Of a stretch of DNA of 63,562 nt, positions 28,374 to 37,479 are shown in pieces. The DNA is from Mesorhizobium alhagi CCNWXJ12-2 (GTDB lineage: Bacteria > Pseudomonadota > Alphaproteobacteria > Rhizobiales > Rhizobiaceae). Each line of letters begins with the position of its first letter. Positions within the stretch are counted from its first letter, which is position 1. A model generated the notes under the pieces. That model was not told where the DNA came from. It was given only the letters and a program-made list of their open reading frames with translations, and did no database searches. Where the stretch lies: contig NZ_AHAM01000035.1 of the NCBI RefSeq assembly GCF_000236565.1, forward strand, positions 1 through 63,562, read 5' to 3'. A program made the translations under genes and the position numbers.

Positions 28374-29627
28374 CTACTCCGCCGCAGCCTTGCCGCCGCG
28401 CCCGAAGCGCTGCTCGATATAGTCGGCGACCATCTTTTCGAATTCCTCGGCGATGTCGGGCCCGCGCAGCGTGGCGGCCTTGCGGCCGTCGATGAACACC
28501 GGTGCTGTCGGCATTTCGCCTGTGCCGGGCAGGGAGATGCCGATATCGGCGTGTTTGGACTCCCCCGGCCCGTTGACGATGCAGCCCATCACAGCGACCT
28601 TCAACTCCTCGACGCCCGGATATTTCTCGCGCCAGAGAGGCATGTTCTTGCGCAGATCCGCCTGGATGTTCTGCGCCAGTTCCTGGAATACGGTCGAGGT
28701 GGTGCGGCCGCAGCCGGGGCAGGCCGCCACCGTCGGCACGAACTGGCGGAAACCCATGGTCTGCAGGAGTTCCTGCGCCACCTGCACCTCGCGGGTGCGG
28801 TCGCCGTTCGGTTCGGGCGTCAGCGAGACGCGGATCGTGTCGCCAATGCCCTGCTGCAGCAATATGCCCATGGCCGCCGAAGAGGCGACTATGCCCTTGG
28901 AGCCCATGCCGGCCTCGGTCAGGCCGAGATGCAGCGCGTGGTCGGAGCGCTTGGCGAGTTCGGTGTAGACGGCGATAAGGTCCTGCACCTGGCTGACCTT
29001 GGCCGACAGGATTATTTTTTCACGCGGCAAGCCGATTTCTTCGGCAGCGTCGGCCGACAGCAGCGCCGACTGCACGATCGCCTCGCGAGTCACCTCCTGC
29101 GCCGTCAGCGGCGAGCCCTTCTTCTGGTTCTCGTCCATCAATCGGGTCAGAAGGTCGGCGTCGAGTGAACCCCAATTGACGCCGATGCGCACCGGCTTGT
29201 TGTAGCGGATCGCCATTTCGACGATCGCGCCGAACTGCTTGTCCTTCTTTTCCTTGAAGCCGACATTGCCCGGGTTGATCCGGTACTTGGCCAGCGCCTC
29301 GGCGCATTCGGGATGATCGGCAAGCAGGCGGTGGCCGATATAGTGGAAATCGCCGACCAGCGGCACATTGATGCCGAGCCGGTCGAGCCGCTCGCGAATG
29401 CCCGGCACCGCGGCGGCGGCCTCGTCGCGATCGACGGTGATGCGCACGATCTCGGAGCCGGCGCGATGCAGCGCCGCGACCTGGCGAACCGTCTGGTCGA
29501 CATCGGCTGTATCGGTGTTGGTCATCGACTGGACGACGACCGGCGCGCCGCCGCCGACGATCACGCCGCCGACATCGACGCCGACCGATTTGCGGCGGGC
29601 AAAGGGGGCGGAAAAATACCCGGTCAT
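28374..29627 (-). CDS. ispG: 4-hydroxy-3-methylbut-2-en-1-yl diphosphate synthase
   Basis: IspG (GcpE) reduces methylerythritol cyclodiphosphate in the non-mevalonate pathway that feeds the ispA gene nearby. The 417-residue protein has the TIM-barrel part with [15 protein letters not shown] at the start and [11 protein letters not shown], and the C-terminal iron-sulfur part with cysteines in [11 protein letters not shown] and [24 protein letters not shown] for the [4Fe-4S] cluster. It lacks the central insert of plant enzymes. Its stop lies 3 bp before the transglycosylase start on the minus strand. Confidence 0.96.
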   Translation of the reverse strand: MTGYFSAPFARRKSVGVDVGGVIVGGGAPVVVQSMTNTDTADVDQTVRQVAALHRAGSEIVRITVDRDEAAAAVPGIRERLDRLGINVPLVGDFHYIGHRLLADHPECAEALAKYRINPGNVGFKEKKDKQFGAIVEMAIRYNKPVRIGVNWGSLDADLLTRLMDENQKKGSPLTAQEVTREAIVQSALLSADAAEEIGLPREKIILSAKVSQVQDLIAVYTELAKRSDHALHLGLTEAGMGSKGIVASSAAMGILLQQGIGDTIRVSLTPEPNGDRTREVQVAQELLQTMGFRQFVPTVAACPGCGRTTSTVFQELAQNIQADLRKNMPLWREKYPGVEELKVAVMGCIVNGPGESKHADIGISLPGTGEMPTAPVFIDGRKAATLRGPDIAEEFEKMVADYIEQRFGRGGKAAAE

Positions 29628-29710
29628 TTTGGCCGGCCTCTTGAGCGAAAAATTCCGCCATGAGGTGGAGGACGGCGCCCATTATGTCAATGGCGAAGTC
29701 GCTTTGAAGG

Positions 29711-30646
29711 TCAGAGCGCGAGGTCCCAGGTCTGGCCGACAAGGTCCTTGCCGAAGGAATGATGGCGCTCTTCCCCGGTCAATTGGAAGCCTGCCGCCTG
29801 ATAAATGCGGCGCGCCGAGACGAGCACATCGTTGGTCCACAGCGTCAGGGTCTTGTAGCCTTTGGCGCGTGCGAATGCGATGCACTCGTCGACCAACCGG
29901 CGACCGATGCCGAGACCCCGGGCCGAAGGCTCGACATAGAGCAGGCGCAATTTCGCCACCTCGGCGGATTTGCGCATGAGAAAGACCGAGCCGACCACCT
30001 CGCCTTCGCGCTCCGCGATCCAGGCGTTCTCGTATTCGGGATCGAACGATTTGACGAAGCCGGCGAGAATTTCGGCCGCCAGCGCCTCGTAGCTTTCGTC
30101 CCAGCCATATTCCCGTGCGTAGAGGACACCCTGACGGTGGACGATCCAGCCGATATCGCCGACCTGAAGCGGCCGCAGGATGTAAGGCGTTGCCGGCTCC
30201 CGACTTTGGCCGAGCAGGCGCCGCAGTTTTTGCATGGCCGCGACAACGGCCTCGCGGTGTTCGGCGGAAAGCCGGCCGAGCAGTCCCGCGACTTCTTCCC
30301 GCGAGGCCTGGTCAAGAAGTTCGAAAGCCTTGCGGCCGGCCTCCGTGATCGACAGCACCGACTGCCGCGCATCCGTCGCCGACGGCGCCCTGGTCACAAA
30401 GCCGCGGCTTTCGAACTTCTTCAGCAGGCGACTGAGATAGCCGGCGTCCAGCCCCAGGTCGCGGCCGAGATCGGTTGCCGTCAGGCCGTTGCGATGGGCG
30501 AGTTCGTAGAGCACCCGGGCTTCGGTCAGCGAGAAGGCGCTTTTGTGCAGCCGCTCCTCCAGCAGACCGATCTGGCGCGTGTAGAACCGGGTAAACGCCC
30601 GCACATCCGCGATCTGCTCATTAGATGGGATCGAAACTTCGGTCAT
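29711..30646 (-). CDS. MarR-GNAT fusion (transcriptional regulator with acetyltransferase domain)
   Basis: A 311-residue two-domain protein. The N-terminal part (about 1-145) is a MarR-type winged helix with LTEARVLYELAHRNGLTATDLGRDLGLDAGYLSRLLKKFESRGFVTR. The C-terminal part (about 160-305) is a GNAT domain with VGSVFLMRKSAEVAKLRLLYVEPSARGLGIGRRLVDECIAFAR carrying the acetyl-CoA loop (RGLGIGRRL). The start used is ATG 30646. The frame continues to 30697, but that end falls on the operator palindrome. Its target amine and effector are not known. The palindrome upstream suggests autoregulation. Confidence 0.92.
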   Translation of the reverse strand: MTEVSIPSNEQIADVRAFTRFYTRQIGLLEERLHKSAFSLTEARVLYELAHRNGLTATDLGRDLGLDAGYLSRLLKKFESRGFVTRAPSATDARQSVLSITEAGRKAFELLDQASREEVAGLLGRLSAEHREAVVAAMQKLRRLLGQSREPATPYILRPLQVGDIGWIVHRQGVLYAREYGWDESYEALAAEILAGFVKSFDPEYENAWIAEREGEVVGSVFLMRKSAEVAKLRLLYVEPSARGLGIGRRLVDECIAFARAKGYKTLTLWTNDVLVSARRIYQAAGFQLTGEERHHSFGKDLVGQTWDLAL

Positions 30647-30684
30647 CGGAGCCTCCGCTGCTCCGATCAATATCACGCAGATAG

Positions 30685-30697
30685 TTGACTTAGTCAA
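30685..30697. promoter_or_regulatory. Perfect palindrome, candidate MarR operator
   Basis: TTGACT-T-AGTCAA is a perfect 13-bp palindrome 39 bp upstream of the MarR-GNAT start. It includes a TTGACT that could be the -35 box. MarR proteins bind palindromes of this size over their own promoters; assignment is by position. Confidence 0.6.
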
Positions 30698-30712
30698 GTA
30701 ATTGAAGTCGGG

Positions 30713-31753
<1,041 letters not shown>

Positions 31754-31853
31754 GTGCTTGTTCCCGACTGGCGCGTTGGACAATAGCCGGTATATCGCCT
31801 GGAGCGCCGGGGCACAAATGTCCCTGGTTGACGGGAAAGAACGGATCCGATCG

Positions 31854-32402
31854 TCATTGTCTGCTCTCCGGCGCGTAATGGAGGATGACAACACCTGACT
31901 TGAGCGTCCTTGTCTCCAGATGCTTCAGGGGTATCCGGTTCGGGCCGCCCTTGAAGAGCGGCGTGCCTCTCCCGAGAATGATGGGGTTGATCCCGAGGCG
32001 ATACTCGTCGATCAGGCCGTGCTCCATCAGGGTCGCCGCGAGGTCGGCGCTGCCGAACACGAAGATGTCTCCGCCGTCCCCGGTCTTCAGCTTGGAGACT
32101 TCTTCCGCGACATTGCCGTTGAAGAGCTTCGTGTTGTTCCAGTCGGCGCTTTTCAGCGTGCGCGAGAAGACCACCTTCTCGATCTTGTTCATGAAGTCCG
32201 CGATCCAGCCTTGCTCGGACGGCCAATAGGCTGCCATGAGCTCGTAGGTCACGCGGCCGAAGATCAGCGTGTCGGCCTTTTCCTGGGTCTCACGAATGTA
32301 GTTCTCGAGTTCTTCTTCGAAGACGAACCAGCTGATGTCCCTGTCCGGACCTTCGAAGAAGCCGTCGACGGTCACCATGTCCCATATGATCAGTTTTCTC
32401 AT
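31854..32402 (-). CDS. Dihydrofolate reductase family protein (RibD C-terminal fold)
   Basis: A 182-residue protein of the RibD-C/DHFR-like family, which binds NADPH. Characteristic pieces are [102 protein letters not shown]. The start is the ATG at 32402. These stand-alone proteins are not true folate reductases in general and their substrate is unknown. A truncated relative lies just upstream at 32444-32630. Confidence 0.9.
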   Translation of the reverse strand: MRKLIIWDMVTVDGFFEGPDRDISWFVFEEELENYIRETQEKADTLIFGRVTYELMAAYWPSEQGWIADFMNKIEKVVFSRTLKSADWNNTKLFNGNVAEEVSKLKTGDGGDIFVFGSADLAATLMEHGLIDEYRLGINPIILGRGTPLFKGGPNRIPLKHLETRTLKSGVVILHYAPESRQ

Positions 32403-32443
32403 AGAACCCTCCTCTTCGTGCATCCCTTTGTGAATTCTCGGTC

Positions 32444-32630
32444 CTATCCCGCGAAGCGGAAGCGCATGTTGGAGATCCGCCCCGATTCCGAGACCTCGGT
32501 CTTCTCCAGCCCGACCGGGTCCATGCCCTTCTGACTGAAGAGGCGGATGCCGTCGCCGATGAGGACGGGCGCGACATGGATGAGGACCTTGTCCACAAGC
32601 CCTAGATCGGGCCGACGGGAAGTCACAGCA
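32444..32630 (-). pseudogene. C-terminal remnant of a second dihydrofolate-reductase-family (RibD-C) gene
   Basis: The minus-strand frame ending at 32444 encodes DLGLVDKVLIHVAPVLIGDG, then IRLFSQKGMDPVGLEKTEV and SGRISNMRFRFAG. This is clearly the last third of a RibD-C-type reductase. The N-terminal two thirds are missing: the frame runs back directly into the stop region of the SRPBCC gene at 32632. It has no start codon of its own. It is a deletion relic, paralogous to the intact gene at 31854-32402. Confidence 0.8.
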
Positions 32631-32631
32631 T

Positions 32632-33558
32632 TCAGCGGGATGCGACGAAGCGTTCCAGTTTGCCCAGAGTTTGCAGTCCCAGTTCCACGGCGCCGAAGCC
32701 CTTCGCCTCCTGGAATTCGGCAGCCGTACTGAATACCATGCCCAGCGTTACCTTCGTGGCCCCGTCCTGATCCTCGAACGAGGCCCAGGCGTCGGCATGC
32801 TTCGGCCCGTTCTCGCCCCATAGCAGCGCATAGCCGAAGCCCTCTTCGGGCCTGACCTCGCCATAGCGATGGTGATTGGGATAGACCGTGCCGTCGGGGC
32901 CGATCATGTCGAAAACCCATTCGCCGCCCGCGCGCAGGTCGATCCTTTTCGTGCGACAGGAAAAGCCTTCCGGCCCCCACCATTGCGGCAGCGTTTCAGG
33001 GTTCATCCACGCGCCCCACACGATGGACCGCGGCGCCTGGATCACCCGCTGCAGCACCATGGTCCGTTCAGCCGCGCCCGCGAGATTGTCCAGTCCCGCG
33101 CCGAAGCCTTGCCGGTAGCCTGCCTCCATGTCCTGCGCCAGCGAGGAAAGCTGCACCGTCACGACCAGCCGGCTGCGCTCGTGCGTTCCCGAGATATCCG
33201 CCGTCACCAGCGCGACCGATTGCGTCGCGCCTTCGGATGAGATCGCCTCGTAATTCACGCTGCACAGCTCCGGCTGCAACGCCAGCCAGCCGCACTCGCA
33301 GCGGATGTCCGGCTGGCCCTCTACCTTGCAAAGCGAGACCTCGCGGCCACCCACCCTGGTGTCAGCCTCCAGGAACTCCACGGTGACCGTGGGCGATGGC
33401 GCGGCCCAGATCGCCCGCGCAGCCGGAGCCGTCCAAGCCTGCCACAGCACGGCCACTGGCGCTGCCACGTCCCGTTCGAAGGTGAGCGTCGCAAAGCGGT
33501 TGCTTCCATCATCGGGCGCAGCACGGGCCGCACTGTCTGTAGCGAGGTTCTGAGTCAT
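32632..33558 (-). CDS. Tandem SRPBCC (AHSA1-type) domain protein
   Basis: A 308-residue protein made of two AHSA1/START-like ligand-binding domains. The first (about 20-160) starts TLTFERDVAAPVAVLWQAWT. The second (about 163-305) starts TMVLQRVIQAPRSIVWGAWMNPETLPQWWGPEGFSCRTKRIDLRAGGEWVFDMIGPDGTVY, the more canonical copy. Single-domain relatives usually follow an ArsR gene, as here. The start codon overlaps the ArsR stop by 4 bp, so the pair is translationally coupled. The ligand is unknown. The first domain is divergent (WAAPSPTVTVEFLEADTRVGG), suggesting an internal duplication followed by drift. Confidence 0.9.
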   Translation of the reverse strand: MTQNLATDSAARAAPDDGSNRFATLTFERDVAAPVAVLWQAWTAPAARAIWAAPSPTVTVEFLEADTRVGGREVSLCKVEGQPDIRCECGWLALQPELCSVNYEAISSEGATQSVALVTADISGTHERSRLVVTVQLSSLAQDMEAGYRQGFGAGLDNLAGAAERTMVLQRVIQAPRSIVWGAWMNPETLPQWWGPEGFSCRTKRIDLRAGGEWVFDMIGPDGTVYPNHHRYGEVRPEEGFGYALLWGENGPKHADAWASFEDQDGATKVTLGMVFSTAAEFQEAKGFGAVELGLQTLGKLERFVASR

Positions 33559-33896
33559 TCTTTGCTTTCCTTCATCAGATTCATCACAAATGCATCCAAC
33601 CGGTCGAGCCGGGTTTCCCAGATGGCCCGGTGTTCATCGAGCCATGTCCGCACCGGATCCAGAGCCTCGGGTACGATGGCGCAGGTGCGTATCCGCCCGT
33701 CCTTGGACGTGGCGATCAACCCTGCCTCCTCCAGCACGGAAAGGTGCCGCATCACCGTGGGCAGCCGCAGTCCCGTGGGCCCAGCCAGATCCGTTACCCG
33801 CGCAGGTGTTTCGGCGAGCCGGGTCAGGATCGACCGACGGGTCGGATCCGCGAGCGCGTGGAAGAGCAGCGAGAGATCAGCATCATGCTTAGCCAT
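33555..33896 (-). CDS. ArsR-family winged-helix transcriptional regulator
   Basis: A 113-residue ArsR-type regulator. It starts at the ATG at 33896 with LLFHALADPTRRSILTRLAETPARVTDLAGPTGLRLPTVMRHLSVLEEAGLI. No metal-binding cysteine pair is present (ELCVC-type motif absent), so it is the non-metal branch that accompanies SRPBCC proteins. The C-terminus (LDPVRTWLDEHRAIWETRLDRLDAFV) is typical of that branch. It overlaps the downstream SRPBCC gene by 4 bp. Confidence 0.92.
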   Translation of the reverse strand: MAKHDADLSLLFHALADPTRRSILTRLAETPARVTDLAGPTGLRLPTVMRHLSVLEEAGLIATSKDGRIRTCAIVPEALDPVRTWLDEHRAIWETRLDRLDAFVMNLMKESKE

Positions 33897-33904
33897 ATCG
33901 CTAA
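33889..33904. promoter_or_regulatory. Candidate ArsR operator over the start codon
   Basis: TTAGC-N6-GCTAA at 33889-33904 spans the ArsR start codon. A second inverted pair, AAAACTT-N12-AAGTTTT at 33935-33960, contains another GCTAAG half-site. Autoregulation is inferred from position only. Confidence 0.4.
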
Positions 33905-34011
33905 CTATCGCCCGATTGGCTGGCGGTGCAAGCGAAAACTTCGTCAAGTCGCTAAGTTTTCCGCCCAACGCGCCGAGTTCTTGGAGCAGGCGGCTTCCGT
34001 TGCCGAGTCCG

Positions 34012-34230
34012 CCGTTGCTCGTAGGGTTGCGAGCGCATGCCCTGGAAAACGACGGCTCAAGTTGCGCAGTCGTCTTGTGTCTGTATTGCGACTTCGGCGC
34101 GGCGCTGATCCTCGGCAGCGACGTTCCCGCCAGGACGCTGCCGCCACCGCAGGAACTACCGATAGGCATCGTCACCAGCTTGATCGGCGGACTCTTCGTG
34201 GTGGCGATGCTGCTGCGCAGCGGAAGCTGA
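34012..34230 (+). pseudogene. Remnant of a FecCD-family (siderophore/heme ABC) permease C-terminus
   Basis: The plus-strand frame ending at 34230 encodes GAALILGSDVPARTLPPPQE followed by LPIGIVTSLIGGLFVVAMLL. This matches the last helix-loop-helix of FecCD-type permeases (ARTLLAPxELPVGIVTALIG). The sequence before it (LVGLRAHALENDG) resembles the preceding GLxxPHxxR loop but is degraded. No start, no upstream permease body and no ATPase or binding protein is nearby. It is a fossil of a lost iron-uptake gene. Confidence 0.65.
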
Positions 34231-34251
34231 TCCGCCTCCACTTCGCAATTC

Positions 34252-34284
34252 TGCTGCAATGCAATATGTATGCTGCGACGCAAC
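34252..34284. promoter_or_regulatory. TGC-rich motif upstream of bdhA (candidate PhaR site)
   Basis: TGCTGCAATGCAAT (34252-34265) and TGCTGCGACGCAAC (34271-34284) lie 19-51 bp before the bdhA ATG. The core TGCAATGCA (34255-34263) matches the TGCACTGCA core in the phbA-phaR region at all but one position. Confidence 0.5.
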
Positions 34285-34302
34285 ATCATCGGAGGAAGCA
34301 TC

Positions 34303-35085
34303 ATGACCGTCAAAAGGACTGCCATCGTCACCGGCTCGACTTCGGGCATCGGCCTGGCAGTAGCCCATGCGCTTGCAGCCGAAGGCTGCAACGTCGTCGT
34401 CAACTCCTTTTCGGATACGCCGCAGGACCACGCGATCGCCGAAGAGATCGCCAAGGAGCATCCGGGTGAGGCCGTCTACATCAAGGCCGACATGTCGAAT
34501 GCCTTCGAATGCCGGGCGCTGGTGGAGCGGGCGGCTGAGAAATTCGGCTCGGTGGACATCCTCGTCAACAATGCGGGCATCCAGCATGTCGCACCGGTGG
34601 AAGAATTCCCGGTCGAGAAATGGGACGCGATCATCGCGATCAACCTCACCTCGGCCTTCCACACTATCGCAGCCGCTATCCCCCTGATGAAGAAGGCCGG
34701 CGGCGGGCGCATCGTCAACATCGCTTCCGCGCACGGACTGATCGCCTCGCCGTTCAAATCGGCCTATGTTTCGGCCAAGCACGGCATAATGGGCCTGACC
34801 AAGACGGTCGCACTGGAGGTGGCGCGCGACAAGATAACCTGCAATGCGATCTGCCCCGGCTATGTGCTGACGCCGCTGGTCGAGGCGCAGATACCGGACC
34901 AGATGAAGGCTCACGGCATGGACCGCGAGACGGTGATCCGCGAGGTCATGCTGGACCGGCAGCCGACCAAGGAATTCGTGACTGTCGAGGAGATCGCCGC
35001 GGCGGTTTCGTTCCTGTGCTCGCCGGCCGCCGCCCAGATCAACGGCACGCATATCTCGGTCGACGGAGGCTGGACGGCGGAGTGA
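34303..35085 (+). CDS. bdhA: 3-hydroxybutyrate dehydrogenase
   Basis: BdhA oxidises D-3-hydroxybutyrate, the PHB breakdown product, to acetoacetate with NAD. The 260-residue short-chain dehydrogenase has TGSTSGIGLAVAHALA, NNAGIQHVAPVEEFP (the IQHV segment is specific to hydroxybutyrate dehydrogenases), IASAHGLIASPFKSAYVSAKHG with the catalytic Ser-Tyr-Lys, and CNAICPGYVLTPLVEAQIPDQ. ATG 34303 follows GGAGGAAG. It is followed by a patatin-like gene and, further on, a molybdenum hydroxylase pair. In Sinorhizobium meliloti bdhA lies in an operon with xdhA2/xdhB2-type genes, a comparable context. Confidence 0.96.
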   Translation: MTVKRTAIVTGSTSGIGLAVAHALAAEGCNVVVNSFSDTPQDHAIAEEIAKEHPGEAVYIKADMSNAFECRALVERAAEKFGSVDILVNNAGIQHVAPVEEFPVEKWDAIIAINLTSAFHTIAAAIPLMKKAGGGRIVNIASAHGLIASPFKSAYVSAKHGIMGLTKTVALEVARDKITCNAICPGYVLTPLVEAQIPDQMKAHGMDRETVIREVMLDRQPTKEFVTVEEIAAAVSFLCSPAAAQINGTHISVDGGWTAE

Positions 35086-35097
35086 GATGGGGCATTT

Positions 35098-35123
35098 CCT
35101 TCTCCCCGCGACCGGGGAGAAGG
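35098..35123. repeat. Short hairpin CCTTCTCCCC/GGGGAGAAGG
   Basis: A perfect 10-bp stem (CCTTCTCCCC at 35098-35107, GGGGAGAAGG at 35114-35123, 6-nt loop) lies between bdhA and the patatin gene. Its arms echo the larger CTCCCC palindromes at 4944-5060 and 58552-58672. It could stabilise the bdhA transcript end. Confidence 0.6.
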
Positions 35124-35173
35124 ACGCTTTCGCCGCCGCCGAAAACACTTTCGCAACGCTGAAGGAAATTTCC

Positions 35174-36304
35174 ATGACCACCAACGGCCATGCCCCGGAC
35201 AAAAAACCGATCAACATCGCGCTGCAGGGCGGCGGGTCGCACGGCGCGTTTTCCTGGGGCGTGCTCGACCGGCTGATCGAGGACGGGCGGCTGGAATTCG
35301 CCGCCATATCCGGCACCAGCGCCGGCGCGATGAACGCGGTGGCGCTGGCCGACGGCTGGGTGCGCGGCGGTGCGGACGGGGCGCGGCAGAAGCTTTACGA
35401 TTTCTGGCGCGCCGTGGCGCAAAAGGGCCGCTTCAGCCCGGTGCAGCGGACGCCCTGGGATGTCGCGTGGGGCAACTGGTCGGTGGAGAACACGCCGGGC
35501 TACATCTGGTACGATGCGGTGTCGCGCATGCTTTCGCCCTATGTCGCCAATCCGCTCAACCTGAACCCGCTGCGCGATGCGGTCCGGGACGAGATCGACT
35601 TCGACAATGTTCGCTCCTGCAAGGAGATGAAGCTGTTCATCTCGGCGACGAATGTCGAGACCGGCCAGCTTCGCGTCTTCAACCCGGACGAGATCGACAT
35701 AGACGTTATCATGGCCTCGGCCTGCCTGCCGCAGCTTTTCCAGGCTGTCGAGATCGACGGAAAACCCTATTGGGACGGCGGCTACGGAGGAAATCCGGCG
35801 ATCTATCCGTTCTTCAAGGCGACCGAGACAGAGGACGTGCTGCTGGTGCAGATCAACCCGGTGATCCGCGAGGGCACGCCGAAATCCGCCAACGAAATAC
35901 AGAACCGCATCGACGAGATCACCTTCAACGCCGGTCTTCTGCGGGAATTCCGCGCCATCGCCTTCATCAAGGAGTTGATCGCCGCCGGACGGTTGCCGCA
36001 TGGCGAGTTCCGCGACATCCGCATGCACCGGATCGACGCGGACGAGGCGTTCAAGGATCTTTCCGCCTCTTCGAAGGTCAATGCAGAATGGGCGTTCCTG
36101 GAATATCTGCGCGATCTCGGCCGCACCGCCGCCAGCGACTGGCTCGAGGAAAACTACGATGCGGTTGGCGAAAGGCCGACGCTCGATCTTTCCGGCGACC
36201 TCGACGAGGAGTATCGTCCGATGCGCAGCAAGGGTCTCGGCAAGCGGGTGCAGGAATTCATGGCGACGCACAAGAAGCCTGCGGCGGCGCGGCGCAGGCC
36301 TTAG
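35174..36304 (+). CDS. Patatin-like phospholipase family protein
   Basis: A 376-residue patatin-fold serine acyl hydrolase. The oxyanion glycine loop GGGSHGAFSWG, the nucleophile elbow GTSAGAMNA and the Asp of the catalytic dyad in DGGYGGNP are all present, so it should be active. No signal peptide is seen. ATG 35174 is used; the open frame reaches back to 35087 but crosses the hairpin. It lies 88 bp after bdhA on the same strand. A link with PHB-granule or lipid turnover is plausible from this pairing and not shown by the sequence. Confidence 0.9.
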   Translation: MTTNGHAPDKKPINIALQGGGSHGAFSWGVLDRLIEDGRLEFAAISGTSAGAMNAVALADGWVRGGADGARQKLYDFWRAVAQKGRFSPVQRTPWDVAWGNWSVENTPGYIWYDAVSRMLSPYVANPLNLNPLRDAVRDEIDFDNVRSCKEMKLFISATNVETGQLRVFNPDEIDIDVIMASACLPQLFQAVEIDGKPYWDGGYGGNPAIYPFFKATETEDVLLVQINPVIREGTPKSANEIQNRIDEITFNAGLLREFRAIAFIKELIAAGRLPHGEFRDIRMHRIDADEAFKDLSASSKVNAEWAFLEYLRDLGRTAASDWLEENYDAVGERPTLDLSGDLDEEYRPMRSKGLGKRVQEFMATHKKPAAARRRP

Positions 36305-36313
36305 CGGAGATGC

Positions 36314-36931
36314 TTAGCCCTGGATGGCGATCTCGACGACCCTGACCAGCCCGCGGGCGGCGACACGCTGCTCATCAGGATCGGGGATGCGCATCTTCAT
36401 GCCTTCAAGCCCGTCAAGCAACAGAGCCGACAGCAGCGGAGCCGACAGGCCTCGCGCCTGGAGGTCGACGCCGTTGCGCCGGGCTTCGTCCACGACCGCG
36501 GCTGTCACGAGAGCGCCGAGCCGGCTGCGCCAGGCGGCATGCAGATCGCCTGCGAGCCTGCTCTTCATGTCGAGGATCTCGGCGCCGTGCGGGGATGCCG
36601 CTATGTGCCGCATCATCGCGATCAGGCATTCCTCGATCATCATCATCATCCGCTCGGCGAAAGGCCCCTCGCGCCGCAGGATGACGCCTGCCTGCGCGAC
36701 CGAACCGTCCAGGAGCTGCTCGGCGATGGCGCGGTAGATTTCCGCCTTGTTCTTGAACAGGAGATAGAGCGCCGGCCGCGACATTTCCGCGGCGCTAGCG
36801 ATGTCGCCCATCGTGGTGCGCGAAAAGCCATAGGCAAGGACAAGCCTCATTGCGGCCTCGAGGATGCGGGCTCGCTTGGGTTCGGCGGGTTCGGCGTCTG
36901 TCGTCACATTCTTCACTTCGTCATTGTCCAT
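36314..36931 (-). CDS. TetR/AcrR-family transcriptional regulator
   Basis: A 205-residue TetR repressor from the ATG at 36931. The N-terminal helix-turn-helix is KRARILEAAMRLVLAYGFSRTTMGDIASAAEMSRPALYLLFKNKAEIYRAIAEQ. The C-terminal ligand domain carries a methionine-rich helix (FAERMMMMIEECLIAMM). The gene ends 9 bp from the convergent patatin stop and is divergent from the molybdenum hydroxylase operon, whose start is 85 bp away. A palindrome between them is the likely operator. The frame extends to a TTG at 36955, inside that palindrome. Confidence 0.93.
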   Translation of the reverse strand: MDNDEVKNVTTDAEPAEPKRARILEAAMRLVLAYGFSRTTMGDIASAAEMSRPALYLLFKNKAEIYRAIAEQLLDGSVAQAGVILRREGPFAERMMMMIEECLIAMMRHIAASPHGAEILDMKSRLAGDLHAAWRSRLGALVTAAVVDEARRNGVDLQARGLSAPLLSALLLDGLEGMKMRIPDPDEQRVAARGLVRVVEIAIQG

Positions 36932-36955
36932 TGACAAAATAACAGAATTTGTCAA
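36931..36955. promoter_or_regulatory. TetR operator candidate (8-bp-arm inverted repeat)
   Basis: TTGACAAA (36931-36938) and TTTGTCAA (36948-36955) face each other across 9 nt, directly at the TetR start and between the two divergent genes. Each arm begins with a TTGACA-like -35 element, one for each direction. This is the classic layout for TetR control of a divergent pair. Confidence 0.75.
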
Positions 36956-37015
36956 GTTGTCAGCGATCGGCGTGTCTTACGCCCGGTATCGGACGAAAAG
37001 CCAAAGGCAACCCCC

Positions 37016-37477
37016 ATGCGCCTCATCGTCGACGGAAAATCAATAGAGTTCGAAGCCGATCCTGAAATGCCGCTGCTGTGGGCGCTGCGCGATCTCGCCG
37101 GCAAGACCGGGCCGAAATTCGGCTGCGGCATTGCCGCCTGCGGCGCCTGCACGGTGCATATAGGCGGCGAGGCGGTTCGCTCCTGCACCTTGCCGGTCGG
37201 CCAGGTCGAAGGCGAGGTCACCACGATCGAAGGCCTTGCTGCCGGCGGCAAGCTGCACCCGGTGCAGCAGGCGTGGCTGGACGAGCAGGTCGCGCAATGC
37301 GGCTACTGCCAGGCCGGCCAGATCATGAGCGCTGCGGCGCTGCTCGAAGCCAATCCCGACCCGACAGACCAGGACATAGACGAGGCGATGAACGGCAATC
37401 TCTGCCGCTGCGGCACGTATCCACGGATTCGCGCGGCGATCAAGAAAGCGGCCGCCCTCAAGACGGCGGGGATCTGA
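37016..37477 (+). CDS. (2Fe-2S)-binding small subunit of a molybdenum hydroxylase (IorA-like)
   Basis: A 153-residue iron-sulfur subunit of the xanthine dehydrogenase family. The plant-type [2Fe-2S] cysteines are in [21 protein letters not shown], and the second cluster is in [10 protein letters not shown] with [13 protein letters not shown]. It transfers electrons from the molybdenum subunit encoded 2 bp downstream. Size and sequence suit the isoquinoline-1-oxidoreductase alpha (IorA) type that lacks an FAD subunit, so electrons probably go to a cytochrome or quinone. Confidence 0.93.
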   Translation: MRLIVDGKSIEFEADPEMPLLWALRDLAGKTGPKFGCGIAACGACTVHIGGEAVRSCTLPVGQVEGEVTTIEGLAAGGKLHPVQQAWLDEQVAQCGYCQAGQIMSAAALLEANPDPTDQDIDEAMNGNLCRCGTYPRIRAAIKKAAALKTAGI

Positions 37478-37479
37478 CC

